Shown: piece by piece, positions 19,261-28,769 of the stretch
Numbering within the stretch: position 1 is the first letter of the stretch
Layout of the letters: each line of letters starts with the position of its first letter
Assembly: GCA_039794565.1 (NCBI GenBank)
Contig: JAUQVX010000006.1
Coordinates: forward strand, 49,780 to 113,779
DNA length: 64,000 bases
DNA from: Gloeomargarita sp. SRBZ-1_bins_9
Lineage (GTDB): Bacteria; Cyanobacteriota; Cyanobacteriia; Gloeomargaritales; Gloeomargaritaceae
Direction: 5' to 3'
Position numbers and translations under genes: made by a program
The notes under the pieces: model-generated
The model's database searches: none
What the model was told of the DNA's origin: nothing
Seen by the model: the letters and a program-made list of their open reading frames with translations, nothing else

Positions 19261-20361
19261 CTAGACACTTTTGCCCGCAGCCGCCGGCGATCCAGCAATC
19301 AACCGTTGCAGTTCCTCAGGCTTCGATGTCTTGGCCATCACATCCTCGTAGCTGCATTCCCCCCGCTTGTACAAATCCGCCAGGACCTTTTCCAACGTCT
19401 GCATCCCGTACTTGGCCCCCGTTTGGATCGCCGAATAAATTTGGGGCGTTTTCCCCTCCCGGATCAGGTTGGCAATCGCCGGCGTCACCACCATGATCTC
19501 TTGCGCCATCACCCGCCCGAATTGCCCCGGTTTGGGATTTTTACGGCGCACCAGCGTCTGGCTAAACACCGCCACCAAGGACGTGGACAACTGCACCCGA
19601 ATCTGCTGCTGCTGCTCCGGCGGAAACACATCCACAATCCGGTCCACCGTCTGCGCTGCCGAGCTGGTATGTAGGGTGGCAAACACCAGGTGGCCCGTTT
19701 CCGCCGCCGTCACCGCCAACTGGATCGTCTCCAAATCCCGCATCTCCCCCACCAGGATTACATCCGGATCCTCCCGCAAGGCCGCCCGCAGGGCATTGGC
19801 AAAACTCCGGGTATCCTCGTTCAACTGCCGCTGGTGGATGATGCTCTTTTTCGATTCGTACACAAATTCTATTGGGTCCTCAATGGTAATAATATGTTCC
19901 GCCCGCGTGGTGTTGATATTTTCGATCATCGCTGCGAGCGTGGTGGATTTCCCCGAACCCGTCGGCCCCGTCACCAACACCAACCCCCGCGGCTTTTCCG
20001 ACATTTCCCGCACCACCGGCGGCAACCCCAGGGACTCAAAACTGGGAATTTTAGAAGGCAACGCCCGCAAACAGGCCGCCACCGTCCCCCGGTCCTTATA
20101 CACATTCACCCGGAACCGCCCTAGCCCCTTGATCCCATAGGAACAGTCCAACTCCCAATTCTGCTCAAAAATCTTGCGCTGGTTATTGTTCAGAATGCTA
20201 TAGATCAAGCGCTGGCATTGTTCCGCCGTCAGGGGAGGATGCTCAGTCGGGGTCAACTTCCCACTAATACGGATATAAGGAGGCAAACCCGCCGACAAAT
20301 GCAAATCCGATCCGCCCCGCTGAATAACCTCCTCCATCAAATCTTCCATCATCAGCTCCAT
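19261..20361 (-). CDS. pilT: Type IV pilus retraction ATPase PilT
   Basis: The 366-aa hexameric secretion ATPase depolymerises pili. Motifs seen: Walker A GPTGSGKSTTLAAM, the Asp box (TIEDPIEFVY), Walker B DVILVGEMRDLETI, the His box (TGHLVFATLHTSSAAQTVDRI), and the PilT-specific AIRNLIREGK-like stretch (here AIANLIREGKTPQ). Two in-frame ATGs are possible; GGGAGG lies 6 nt before the one at 20361 and touches the one at 20367, so I chose 20361. It sits between pilB and pilC. Confidence 0.96.
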   Translation of the reverse strand: MELMMEDLMEEVIQRGGSDLHLSAGLPPYIRISGKLTPTEHPPLTAEQCQRLIYSILNNNQRKIFEQNWELDCSYGIKGLGRFRVNVYKDRGTVAACLRALPSKIPSFESLGLPPVVREMSEKPRGLVLVTGPTGSGKSTTLAAMIENINTTRAEHIITIEDPIEFVYESKKSIIHQRQLNEDTRSFANALRAALREDPDVILVGEMRDLETIQLAVTAAETGHLVFATLHTSSAAQTVDRIVDVFPPEQQQQIRVQLSTSLVAVFSQTLVRRKNPKPGQFGRVMAQEIMVVTPAIANLIREGKTPQIYSAIQTGAKYGMQTLEKVLADLYKRGECSYEDVMAKTSKPEELQRLIAGSPAAAGKSV

Positions 20362-20377
20362 GGCCATCCTCCCTCAT

Positions 20378-22384
20378 TCAATCGGTAAAGCGCGGTGTCA
20401 AACAGTAGGGGCATTCCATCCACTCCGGCCGGAGTGTAGCTTGGCAACCGCGGCAGACCAACCCCTGTTTGCGCTTGGCCTTCAGTTCCGCCTCCAAGCC
20501 ACTGTCGGTGAAAGTCACGCGCTCCACTTCCTCCAGGGTAGTCAACCCTTGCTGCACCAGTTCCAAACTATAGGCCAGCAGGGTCTTCATCCCCTCCTCC
20601 ACCGCCGCCTCCTTGATAACCTCCGTTGGGGCATTGTCGGTAATCAGCCGCTGAATACGCTCCGTCACTCGCATCACTTCATATACCCCAACCCGGCCCT
20701 TGTAGCCCGCCCCGTTACACTTGCTGCAAATGGGCTGACCCTGGGCCTTCGCTTGGCGGATTTGCTCTGCCGTTAAGGTATTGGCGCGGTAGAAGGTCAA
20801 CCCTTGGCCAGAACCGCTCAGCCCAAATCGGGCCAGTTCCTCCGCCGTGGGACTGTAGGGAATCCGGCACTCGGTACATACCCGCCGCATCAACCGCTGG
20901 GCCAACACCCCAATCAACGACGCCGACACCATGTGGGACTCCACATCCATCTCCGCCAGGCGGGCAATCGCGCTGGGCGCATCGTTCGTGTGCAATGTGG
21001 TCAACACCAGGTGACCCGTCAGCGCCGCCTCAATCGCTGTCTTGGCCGTCTCCTTGTCCCGTGTTTCCCCCACCAAAATCACATCCGGGTCCTGCCGGAG
21101 AAATGCCCGCAAGATGGTGGCAAAATCCACCCCCTTTTCCCGCAACACCTGTACCTGGGTTAAACCTGGCAAGGTGTACTCAATCGGGTCTTCCGCCGTG
21201 TTGATGTTGATCCCCGGGTCGTTGCGCTCGGCCAGGCAGGAATACAAAGTGGTAGTTTTCCCCGAACCCGTCGGCCCCGTCACCAGGATTAAGCCATAGG
21301 GGCGCTTGATCATTTCCCGCACAATTTGTAGAGTTTCCGGGTCCGTAATCAGCTTATCTAAACCCAACTGCGTCGCTGAATTGTCCAAAATCCGCATACA
21401 GATTTTTTCCCCGTAGCGGGTGGGCACCGTACTGACCCGAAAGTCAATCTTCCGGCCCTGGAACACCCGACGAATACGACCGTCCTGGGGCAAGCGCCGC
21501 TCGGCAATGTCTAAATTAGCCATGATTTTGAACCGGGAGACCACCGCTGGAATGACCTGCTTAGGTAAGTTGTCCCAACCCGGCTGCAATACCCCATCCT
21601 TACGAAAACGAATCCGTAGATATTCTTCCTGGGGTTCGATGTGAATATCTGAAGCGCGCTCTGCCAGTGCCTTGGCTAAGATGTTGTTAGCCAGGGCAAC
21701 AATCGGTGCCTCCTGGGAATCAGCCAAGGCCGTCGCCAGGTCCACTTCCGCTTCATCTTGGGCCTCTTCCAGTTGCTCATAATCAGAGAGATCAATCTCC
21801 GTCTGGATTTGGACGGCCTGGGCATTGCCCGCTGCTTGGGCCGCCTTCATCTCATCAGCGTACTGGTTGAGTAAGTGCAAGAAGTCTTCCCGGGTGATCA
21901 CCCGCCGCCGCAGGCGCAGGCCCTTGGAACGGGTAAGGCGGTTAAGCTCATCCAGCGCCTGCAAATTGTCGGGATTGACCATGGCCACCGTCAAGCTGGG
22001 ATTCTCCCCCTCCTGGCGGGCTACCGGTAAAAATTCATAACGCCGGCAGATGTCCAAGGGAATCAGGAAGTCTACCAGCTCCTTGATCTGGGCCAGAGAA
22101 ATCGGGGTCAGTTCCGGGTCGAGGGACTCAACCCCATAGAGGACCTTCAGCTCAAACAACTGTTGCCGCTTGTACTGCCGGACCAGTTCTGCCGGTAGGG
22201 CTTTGCCGGTCATTTCCTTGAGGACTTCCGGCAGGGGACGTCCCTGATCCCGGCTGACCTGCAACGCCTTCATCACCTGTTCCCGATCGGCAACGCCGGC
22301 TTTGACAATGTCCTTAACAATCGGGCTGGTTCCAGCCTGCCGCGTAACCAACGCCCTACGGGCAGCAATGGGGGGATTTACCAT
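20378..22384 (-). CDS. pilB: Type IV pilus extension ATPase PilB
   Basis: The 668-aa assembly ATPase has an N-terminal MshE/GspE-type domain (about residues 15-180), then the ATPase core with Walker A GPTGSGKTTTLYSCL, TAEDPIEYTLPG, Walker B DVILVGETRDKETA and LVLTTLHTNDAPSAI. A tetracysteine zinc motif follows (CTECRIPY and CSKCNGAGYKGR). The tail carries a second CRGC-x9-CPYC ribbon after KRKQGLV, a feature I associate with cyanobacterial PilB proteins. The operon is divergent from grpE-dnaK, an arrangement I recall from Synechococcus elongatus. Confidence 0.96.
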   Translation of the reverse strand: MVNPPIAARRALVTRQAGTSPIVKDIVKAGVADREQVMKALQVSRDQGRPLPEVLKEMTGKALPAELVRQYKRQQLFELKVLYGVESLDPELTPISLAQIKELVDFLIPLDICRRYEFLPVARQEGENPSLTVAMVNPDNLQALDELNRLTRSKGLRLRRRVITREDFLHLLNQYADEMKAAQAAGNAQAVQIQTEIDLSDYEQLEEAQDEAEVDLATALADSQEAPIVALANNILAKALAERASDIHIEPQEEYLRIRFRKDGVLQPGWDNLPKQVIPAVVSRFKIMANLDIAERRLPQDGRIRRVFQGRKIDFRVSTVPTRYGEKICMRILDNSATQLGLDKLITDPETLQIVREMIKRPYGLILVTGPTGSGKTTTLYSCLAERNDPGININTAEDPIEYTLPGLTQVQVLREKGVDFATILRAFLRQDPDVILVGETRDKETAKTAIEAALTGHLVLTTLHTNDAPSAIARLAEMDVESHMVSASLIGVLAQRLMRRVCTECRIPYSPTAEELARFGLSGSGQGLTFYRANTLTAEQIRQAKAQGQPICSKCNGAGYKGRVGVYEVMRVTERIQRLITDNAPTEVIKEAAVEEGMKTLLAYSLELVQQGLTTLEEVERVTFTDSGLEAELKAKRKQGLVCRGCQATLRPEWMECPYCLTPRFTD

Positions 22385-22490
22385 AGCAATAGGGAGATAG
22401 CCGTGCCAAAACCAAGGATAATTCTAGCTTACACGCTCCCCTAAATTTCCCCAAGATTTTCGCGAACTTTTTTAGCTGCTATGTTTTCAG

Positions 22491-22520
22491 TTGATTTGGG
22501 GTATCTTTAAAAAATACACT
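22491..22520 (+). promoter_or_regulatory. Possible sigma-70-type promoter for grpE-dnaK
   Basis: TTGATT (22491-22496) and TACACT (22515-22520) are separated by 18 nt on the plus strand, upstream of grpE. The intergenic region between pilB and grpE holds no CIRCE-like inverted repeat (TTAGCACTC type), so I see no HrcA operator. Assigned by pattern only. Confidence 0.35.
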
Positions 22521-22536
22521 TTACGCTCTGGGCTGC

Positions 22537-22546
22537 GGGGGGGGGG
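22537..22546 (+). repeat. G10 homopolymer tract in the grpE leader
   Basis: Ten consecutive G residues lie about 17 nt downstream of the proposed -10 box and about 90 nt before the grpE start. Such tracts are prone to slippage during replication and transcription. Confidence 0.9.
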
Positions 22547-22638
22547 TTAACCACACCTGCTAGTGGCGGCTAGGGGGGTTATAGGGATGTTAATTTAGGA
22601 GTATCCTGGGACGAGATGTGAGTGTTACGGTTGGCTTT

Positions 22639-23388
22639 ATGGTAAACACACCTTCCCATCCTGAAGATGTCAATCCTGAAGTGGTCACGGCGGAGTCGGA
22701 GGGTGAAACCCTAGCGGCGCCGGACACGGTCGAACCTCCGGCTACCTTTGGCGACCTGAAAGTGGAAGAGGAAGTGACGCCGGAGGCCATGGCGGCTCTG
22801 CGGGAGGAACTTTTACGGGAACGGGAACGCTACGCAGCCTTGAAACAGGCCCATCAGGATTTGGACCAACAACTCCGGGCAACTCAGCAGCAGTTGGAGG
22901 AAAAACATAACCAGATGCTGCGGCTGGCGGCGGATTTCGAGAACTACCGGCGCCGGGTCCAGCGGGAGATGGAGGAGGCGGTTTTTAAGGCCAAGGCCAA
23001 GGTGCTGACTGAACTGCTGGCGGTGGTGGATAACTTTGAACGGGCGCGCGCCCACATCCAGCCGGAAACGGAAGAGGGCATGACCATCCACAAGAGCTAT
23101 CAGGGGGTTTACAAGCAAATGGTGGAAGAACTGAAGAAAATGGGCGTTGCTCCCATCCCCAGTAAGGGTCAGCCCTTTGACCCCACCCGCCACGAAGCGA
23201 TCATGCAGGAGGCTAGCCAGGAATACGCCGAGGGGGTGGTGATGGAGGAATTGCGCCGGGGCTATTTCCTTAAGGAGGGCAATGAGGAACGGGTGCTGCG
23301 CCATGCCCTGGTGAAGGTGTCCACCGGTAGCGACCAACCGACGGCTGAGGGCCCTGGGTCGGAACCTCCACCGGCGGAAGGTGTGTAG
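22639..23388 (+). CDS. grpE: GrpE nucleotide exchange factor
   Basis: GrpE releases ADP from DnaK and acts as a thermosensor. The 249-aa product has an acidic, disordered N-terminus, a long coiled coil (about residues 60-120, LREELLRERERYAALKQAHQ), and the head with LAADFENYRRRVQRE, VVDNFERA and the beta-wing block HEAIMQEASQEYAEGVVMEE. The tail is acidic and proline-rich. I used ATG 22639 (MVNTPSHPED); an in-frame GTG at 22618 would add seven residues. It precedes dnaK by 160 nt. Confidence 0.95.
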   Translation: MVNTPSHPEDVNPEVVTAESEGETLAAPDTVEPPATFGDLKVEEEVTPEAMAALREELLRERERYAALKQAHQDLDQQLRATQQQLEEKHNQMLRLAADFENYRRRVQREMEEAVFKAKAKVLTELLAVVDNFERARAHIQPETEEGMTIHKSYQGVYKQMVEELKKMGVAPIPSKGQPFDPTRHEAIMQEASQEYAEGVVMEELRRGYFLKEGNEERVLRHALVKVSTGSDQPTAEGPGSEPPPAEGV

Positions 23389-23548
23389 GTGGTGCCGGGG
23401 TTTGGGGTTAAGATAAAGGGGGAATTCCTGCCCAACTTACCCGGGAGGTAGGAATTACTCAGGTTGGTGATCGCTGTCACCCGTTTTTGGGGAATGCTAC
23501 TGGTGTGGCTTTGGTTGCCTGTTCCATAGACCTGGTGGATAGACGCCT

Positions 23549-25405
23549 ATGGCCAAGATTGTCGGTATTGACCTAGGGACAACGAACAGTTGTGTGGCGG
23601 TGCTAGAGGGAGGCCAGGCGACGGTGATCCCCAATGCCGAGGGCGGCCGAACAACCCCTAGTGTGGTGGGGTTTGGCAAGTCGGGGGAGCGCTTGGTGGG
23701 GCAACCGGCTAAGCGACGGGCAGTGACGGATGCGGAAAACACTATCTACAGCATCAAGCGGTTTATTGGGCGGCGGTGGTCGGAGACGGAGGAGGAACGG
23801 CGGCGGGTGCCCTACAAGTGCGTCCCCGGTAAAGACAACACGGTGAATGTGGAAGTGCGCAACCAGGTGTACACCCCCCAGGAGATCTCTGCCATTATTT
23901 TGCAGAAGTTAAAACAGGACGCGGAGAGTTTCCTGGGCGAGCCGGTGACCCAGGCGGTGATTACGGTGCCGGCCTATTTCAGCGACGCCCAACGCCAGGC
24001 CACCAAGGATGCGGGGACCATTGCCGGGCTGGAGGTGTTGCGGATCATCAATGAGCCGACGGCAGCAGCCCTGGCCTTTGGGGTGGATAAGCAGGACCAG
24101 GACCAAACGGTGTTGGTGTTTGACCTGGGGGGGGGGACGTTCGATGTGTCCATCCTGCGTATGGGGGACGGTATTTTTGAGGTGATCGCCACGGCGGGGA
24201 ATAACCACCTAGGGGGGGATGATTTTGACGCCTGTCTGGTGGAGTGGATTTTGCGGGAGTTTCAGGAGCAGGAGGGGATTGACCTACGGGAAGACAAAAT
24301 GGCCCTGCAACGGGTGCGGGAGGCGGCGGAGAAGGCCAAGATAGAACTCTCCAGTGCCCTCAGTACGACCATCAACCTGCCTTTCATTGCCTCCGATGCT
24401 ACCGGCGCCAAGCACATTGACCTGGAGCTGACGCGGGCTAAGTTTGAGGAGTTGACCCGCCATCTGGTGCAGGCCACGTTGGAACCGGTCGGGCAGGCTT
24501 TGCGGGATGCGGGCTTGAAAACGCGGGATATTGACCGGATTTTGTTGGTGGGGGGGTCCACCCGCATGCCGGCGGTGCAAAGGGCTATTCAGGACTACTT
24601 CGACGGCAAGGCGCCGGAGAAATCGGTCAACCCGGATGAGGCGGTGGCGATCGGGGCGGCGATTCAGGCGGGAATTTTGGGCAAAGAGACGGTGGTGAAG
24701 GACTTGTTGCTGTTGGATGTCACGCCCCTGTCGTTGGGAATCGAAACCCTCGGCGGTGTCTTTACCAAGATCATCGAGCGCAATACGACAATCCCCACCA
24801 GCCGCTCCCAGATTTTCTCGACGGCCACGGACAACCAAACGGTGGTGGAGGTGCACATCCTTCAGGGAGAACGCCCCATGGCGGCCGATAACCGCAGTTT
24901 GGGACGGATGGAATTGACGGGTATCCCCCCGGCCCCCCGGGGTGTGCCCCAGATTGAGGTGACGTTTGAGATTGACGCCAACGGCATCCTCCAGGTGACG
25001 GCGGTGGACAAGGGGACGGGCCGGAGCCAGTCGGTGCGTTTGACCAATACGGGGGGCCTTAGTCCCGAGGAGATCAAACGCATGACCCTGGAGGCCACCT
25101 TTAACGCCGAGGCCGATGCCCGCCGTAAAGCCCTGGTGGAGTTAAAAAATCAGGCGGACATCCTGCTGTCTATGTACGAAAACACCCTGCGGGAACATGG
25201 GCCTTATATCAATGAGGCGGTGAAATCCGAAGCGGCAGCCCGGGTGGGGCGCATCAAGCGGATGATGAACGATTCCATGACGTCCCCGGAGGAGTTTCGC
25301 CAGGAACTGGATGCCCTGAATGTCAACCTCAGCCAGATGGGGGCTGCTGTTTATCAACGCACGGTGGTGACCGGCGGCAGCAGTGATTTTGAGCAACTGG
25401 AGTAA
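23549..25405 (+). CDS. dnaK: Chaperone DnaK (Hsp70)
   Basis: Complete Hsp70 of 618 aa. ATPase signatures: [16 protein letters not shown] start ([18 protein letters not shown]), [13 protein letters not shown], and [12 protein letters not shown]. The hydrophobic linker [18 protein letters not shown] leads into the substrate domain, then a helical lid. The C-terminus is short, ending SSDFEQLE. Its link to grpE and to the divergent pilB operon suggests it is the cyanobacterial DnaK2 type, the general essential Hsp70; this is inference from context. No dnaJ follows; instead cysT converges with no gap. Confidence 0.96.
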   Translation: MAKIVGIDLGTTNSCVAVLEGGQATVIPNAEGGRTTPSVVGFGKSGERLVGQPAKRRAVTDAENTIYSIKRFIGRRWSETEEERRRVPYKCVPGKDNTVNVEVRNQVYTPQEISAIILQKLKQDAESFLGEPVTQAVITVPAYFSDAQRQATKDAGTIAGLEVLRIINEPTAAALAFGVDKQDQDQTVLVFDLGGGTFDVSILRMGDGIFEVIATAGNNHLGGDDFDACLVEWILREFQEQEGIDLREDKMALQRVREAAEKAKIELSSALSTTINLPFIASDATGAKHIDLELTRAKFEELTRHLVQATLEPVGQALRDAGLKTRDIDRILLVGGSTRMPAVQRAIQDYFDGKAPEKSVNPDEAVAIGAAIQAGILGKETVVKDLLLLDVTPLSLGIETLGGVFTKIIERNTTIPTSRSQIFSTATDNQTVVEVHILQGERPMAADNRSLGRMELTGIPPAPRGVPQIEVTFEIDANGILQVTAVDKGTGRSQSVRLTNTGGLSPEEIKRMTLEATFNAEADARRKALVELKNQADILLSMYENTLREHGPYINEAVKSEAAARVGRIKRMMNDSMTSPEEFRQELDALNVNLSQMGAAVYQRTVVTGGSSDFEQLE

Positions 25406-26227
25406 CTACAGGGGGGGTAAGACGCGCCCCTGAAACCAACGGGTGAGACCGAACAGGGCCAGGGAAACCAGGAGCAGCACCAGGGCAATGGCCGTTGCGG
25501 CTGGGTAATTGAATTCCTCGAGTTGTTGGTAGATGTACACGGTGGCCGCCAGGGTTCGGTAGGGGATGTTGCCGGAAATCAACACAACCACTCCGAATTC
25601 GCCGATGCCCCGGGCCAGGGCCAAAGTAAAACCGGTGACCAGAGCTGGGGTCAAGGGGGGTAAGATCACCCGCCAGAAGCACCACCAGGGGGAGGCCCCT
25701 AGGGTATAGGCGGCTTCCTCCACTTCCGGCTCCAGTTCCCCCAACACCGGCTGAACGGTCCGTACCACAAACGGCAGCGTGACGAACAACTGGGCTAACA
25801 CCACCGCCTGCACCGAAGCGGTGAAATTTAACGGTAGCCAGCGTCCCAGCCAGGTCCCCTCGTCCCACCATTGGCCGATCACCCCCCCCTGCCCGTACAG
25901 GGTCGCCAGGGTGATGGCGGCTACCACCGACGGCATGGCCAAGGGTAAGTCCACCAGGCTATCCAGCCAGCGCCGTCCTGGAAACTCGTAGCGCACCAGC
26001 ACCCAGGCCAAAACTAATCCCAGGACGGTATTCACCAGGGCTGCGATCAGGGCGGTTGCGAACGTCAGTTGATAGGCCGCCACTGCCACCGGATCTGTGA
26101 CCCAGCGCCAGAACGCCGACCAGGTGGATAGCCCGCTCTGGCCGATTAATGCGCCTAGGGGCAACAGGAGCATGAACCCCAGATAGCCGTACATCAGCGC
26201 CGGTAACCAGGGTGAGTATCGGGTCAT
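25406..26227 (-). CDS. cysT: Sulfate/thiosulfate ABC transporter permease CysT
   Basis: This 273-aa inner-membrane permease matches CysT (CysU), first permease of the sulfate importer. It has six or so hydrophobic spans, the early LPLGALIGQ segment, DLPLAMPSVVAAITLATLYG in the middle, and the ABC-permease EAA loop (EEAAYTLGASPWWCFWRVILPPL). Its ATG overlaps the sbp TGA in an ATGA, so the two are coupled. cysW and cysA, usually next, are missing; its stop abuts the dnaK stop. CysT rather than CysW is inferred from the order after sbp and the sequence style. Confidence 0.88.
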   Translation of the reverse strand: MTRYSPWLPALMYGYLGFMLLLPLGALIGQSGLSTWSAFWRWVTDPVAVAAYQLTFATALIAALVNTVLGLVLAWVLVRYEFPGRRWLDSLVDLPLAMPSVVAAITLATLYGQGGVIGQWWDEGTWLGRWLPLNFTASVQAVVLAQLFVTLPFVVRTVQPVLGELEPEVEEAAYTLGASPWWCFWRVILPPLTPALVTGFTLALARGIGEFGVVVLISGNIPYRTLAATVYIYQQLEEFNYPAATAIALVLLLVSLALFGLTRWFQGRVLPPL

Positions 26228-27255
26228 GGTCCTACCCGGGCCGTTGCCCGTTGCGCCTGGTCAAAGATGGCTCCGTCGGCGAATAACCGGGCATGGACCT
26301 TGGCCCAGCCGCCAAAATCGCCAATGGAGTACAGGGGATGCACCGGTTGAAACCGATGGGCGAACTGCTGGCGCACCTGGGGGTCAAAGGGCCGGTACCC
26401 CATTTCGGCATAGATTTTCTGCGCTCGTCGGCTAAACAAAAAGCGGGTAAAGGCCTCCGCCACCGTCCGCGTCCCCCGCCGGTCCACCACCCGGTCGATC
26501 ACCGTCACCGGAAAGTCCACCCGTACATTGGGCGAGGGCACCACGTAGGGAAGCCCCTGGGGTAGGGAGGCGTTCAAAAACAGCACCTCGTTCTCAAAAT
26601 TAATCATCACATCGCCGATGCGGTTTTTGACAAATTTATCGGTGGCATCCCGGCCAGAATTCGCCAAAACCCTGGTATTGGCCAGCAATCGGTTCAGGTA
26701 GGCCCGCGCCTGGACCTCCCCCGCCGTTTTTTGGATGGCTCCAAACCCGGCCAGAATCCCCCAGCGGGCATTTCCCGAGGTCCTGGGATTAATCAACACC
26801 ACCTCCACATCCGGGCGGGTCAGGTCGTTCCAGGTGCGAATGTTACGGGGATTGCCGGGACGGGTAACCAACACCATCACCGTCGTCGCCGGCACCGCCT
26901 GGTTCGGCAAACGTTTTGACCAATCCGCCCGCACCAACCCCTTTTCCACCAGGGGGTCAATGTTGCTCTGGATATTCTGCGCCAGGATGTCCGCTGCCAG
27001 ACCCCCCAAAATGGCCCGGGTTTGCGCCCCCGATGGCCCATAGGACTCCCTGAAAAGGACCCGCTGGCCGGTGCGGGCTTGCCATTCCTGCTGAAAGGCG
27101 GGGATCAGTCTGGCAAAGACGGGTTTGGCCACGGCATAGGCCACCAGGGTCAGTTCCGTGCCCCCCTCCACCCGCCCCCACCACACCGGGGAAGTCCCTA
27201 GACCGAGACCTACCAGCCCCGCCAAAACCAGGAGTAACGACCACCCCTTGGTCAT
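26224..27255 (-). CDS. sbpA: Sulfate-binding protein of the ABC importer
   Basis: The 343-aa periplasmic protein starts with a signal peptide (MTKGWSLLLVLAGLVGLGLG). The mature part reads like sulfate/thiosulfate-binding proteins: TELTLVAYAVAKPVFARLIP near the start, RESYGPSGAQTRAILGG, ADILAQNIQSNIDPLV, and LINPRTSGNARWGILAGFGA. I chose ATG 27255 for the signal peptide, although the frame is open further upstream. It supplies sulfate to the CysT permease encoded immediately downstream. The gene name varies among cyanobacteria (sbpA, sbp, cysP). Confidence 0.9.
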   Translation of the reverse strand: MTKGWSLLLVLAGLVGLGLGTSPVWWGRVEGGTELTLVAYAVAKPVFARLIPAFQQEWQARTGQRVLFRESYGPSGAQTRAILGGLAADILAQNIQSNIDPLVEKGLVRADWSKRLPNQAVPATTVMVLVTRPGNPRNIRTWNDLTRPDVEVVLINPRTSGNARWGILAGFGAIQKTAGEVQARAYLNRLLANTRVLANSGRDATDKFVKNRIGDVMINFENEVLFLNASLPQGLPYVVPSPNVRVDFPVTVIDRVVDRRGTRTVAEAFTRFLFSRRAQKIYAEMGYRPFDPQVRQQFAHRFQPVHPLYSIGDFGGWAKVHARLFADGAIFDQAQRATARVGP

Positions 27256-27313
27256 AACCTCAAAAACCGATAGGAATGTCGGTAATTTTAGCATGGGTGG
27301 GGCAGGGGGGATA

Positions 27314-27643
27314 ATGGAGGGTATGGTGTGGCTTGTCATCGGCATCCATTTGGCCATCTGTGGGGGCTGTTGGTGGCTGGTGCGGTTCCTGCTGGGATTG
27401 CGGCGGACGTTGGTGGGGGTCACCCGGGCGATTGACGGGGCGGAGCGAGCTACTCACCGTTTTCTGGTGGGAGCGCCGGCGGCCATCCGCTGGGGGCAAA
27501 CGGGTGCCCAGGGCCTGCGGCAACAAATCCCCCGCTGGGGTGCCTACGGTCAACGGGTGCAGCAGGTGCTGACGGTACTGGTGTGGCTCCGGCGGGGCAT
27601 TCAGGCGGTTCAATCGAGGACCAGGGGCAGTCGTCGCCAGTAA
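27314..27643 (+). CDS. Small single-pass membrane protein of unknown function
   Basis: The 109-aa product has one N-terminal membrane segment (MVWLVIGIHLAICGGCWWLV), followed by a basic, helical cytoplasmic region rich in arginine and glutamine (GLRQQIPRWGAYGQRVQQVL). It begins at ATG 27314, or at ATG 27323, with an AGGGGGG just upstream. It is divergent from sbp and overlaps the end of sfsA by 34 nt. I do not recognise a family. Existence is supported by the protein-like composition and by filling the gap between real genes. Confidence 0.5.
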   Translation: MEGMVWLVIGIHLAICGGCWWLVRFLLGLRRTLVGVTRAIDGAERATHRFLVGAPAAIRWGQTGAQGLRQQIPRWGAYGQRVQQVLTVLVWLRRGIQAVQSRTRGSRRQ

Positions 27644-28326
27644 CGAATCCCTGTGGGGTTCACCTGGAATTGGCAGGGGAGCACTTCCACCCCCCGTTGC
27701 ACCGCCTGGCGCAGGAGTTGACCGTAGGTGGGGTCGGCGGCATCGCCCGGGGCGAAGTGGGTACAGTCGCTCCGACCGATGAAGTAAATCACCACCGCCC
27801 GCGCCTGGGGAACCAATCCCATCAATTCCCGCAGGTGTTTCTGGCCGCGTACCGTCACTGTATCGGGGAAGCGGGCCAATTGTCCCTCTACCCAAGTTGT
27901 GTTTTTGACCTCGACGTAGATGGGTCGCCTGCCGCCTGTGAGACAAAAGTCCACCCGGCTGCCCTCCCGGCCGTAGGCCACCTCCCTCCGTAGGGTCTGA
28001 TAGTCGTCAAGCTCCGGCAAGCCGTGTTGTTCCAGCAACCGGCGCACCACGGGATTGGGGCGGGCGGTATTGATATTTACCCAGGTGGGTTCGCTGTCTT
28101 CGACGTGGATCAGTTCCCAGGTGTAGGGCAACCTGCGGCGCGGATGGGGCTGGTGGGAGACGCACACCGGTCGCCCCGGCACTGCCACCCCGGTCATGGG
28201 GCCGGTGTTGGGGCAATGGGCGGTAATCACTTCCCCCGTATCCAGGCGAATGTCGGCCAAAAAGCGTTGATAGCGTTTTTGCAACCGACCGGTCAGGAGG
28301 GGCGGGTAGGTGTAAAGCCAGGTCAT
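27610..28326 (-). CDS. sfsA: SfsA family protein (sugar fermentation stimulation homolog)
   Basis: The 238-aa product matches SfsA. Family landmarks in order: LQKRYQRFLADIRLDTGEV, AHCPNTGPMTGV, RRLPYTWELI, the nuclease-like REGSRVDFCL and YVEVKNTTW, and FPDTVTVRGQKHLREL. The core resembles a restriction-enzyme-like nuclease fold with a DNA-binding OB part; its physiological role is unclear. I set the start at ATG 28326 (MTWLYTYPPLL), the family start; upstream open codons lack resemblance. Confidence 0.92.
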   Translation of the reverse strand: MTWLYTYPPLLTGRLQKRYQRFLADIRLDTGEVITAHCPNTGPMTGVAVPGRPVCVSHQPHPRRRLPYTWELIHVEDSEPTWVNINTARPNPVVRRLLEQHGLPELDDYQTLRREVAYGREGSRVDFCLTGGRRPIYVEVKNTTWVEGQLARFPDTVTVRGQKHLRELMGLVPQARAVVIYFIGRSDCTHFAPGDAADPTYGQLLRQAVQRGVEVLPCQFQVNPTGIRYWRRLPLVLD

Positions 28327-28445
28327 GGAATCAACCGATAATTGCACCCCATCCGGCAGTCTAGCGCGCCCACTAGATGGCCCGTCTTGACGCCCACCGG
28401 GATTCCCGACCACACTGGGAGAGAAAGCTCAAGGGGTTGGCAGCC

Positions 28446-28640
28446 ATGGAGGGGTTTTGGACCAATGTGGGCCGCTATTTGCGTTACTTCGTGACCGTGA
28501 TTTTGGGTGTATTTTGGACGGCGGCCCGGAGTTTACAGCGCCTGAGTCAACGGCCCGTGACGGCCATCGCCACCATCACCCTCCTGGTCAGCGGGGTGAG
28601 TTTGGTCTATTTCACCCTGTTGGCCATGTTGGGATATTAA
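28446..28640 (+). CDS. ycf33: Ycf33/DUF751 membrane protein
   Basis: The 64-aa product matches the cyanobacterial and plastid family DUF751 (Ycf33). It has the family N-terminus of the form FWxNVxRYxRYF, a first hydrophobic segment (FVTVILGVFWTAA), a basic RLSQRPVTAI loop and a second hydrophobic segment ending TLLAMLGY. Two membrane passes are likely. The role is not well established. I chose ATG 28446 because the longer frame from 28377 adds a non-conserved tail. The 129 nt after it hold no gene that I can see, only an imperfect hairpin just after the stop without a T tail. Confidence 0.8.
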   Translation: MEGFWTNVGRYLRYFVTVILGVFWTAARSLQRLSQRPVTAIATITLLVSGVSLVYFTLLAMLGY

Positions 28641-28769
28641 AAGGGCCGGTTGCCCGACCCTTGTGCGCCCTGTGGAACGTTTGCTCCAGTCGCTATCCCT
28701 AGTGTTGCCCAGAAATGCCGACCTGGCCGTGATGGGGGGCTGGCCTGATCGGTGCCCGGGATCACAGCT

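Noticed and set aside
22385..22617. CIRCE operator before grpE
   Set aside because: No inverted repeat of the TTAGCACTC-N9-GAGTGCTAA type is present in this region.
28641..28769. RNA gene or strong terminator after ycf33
   Set aside because: An imperfect AAGGG/CCCTT hairpin is present, but with a mismatch and no T tail, and I see no tRNA or SRP RNA features.
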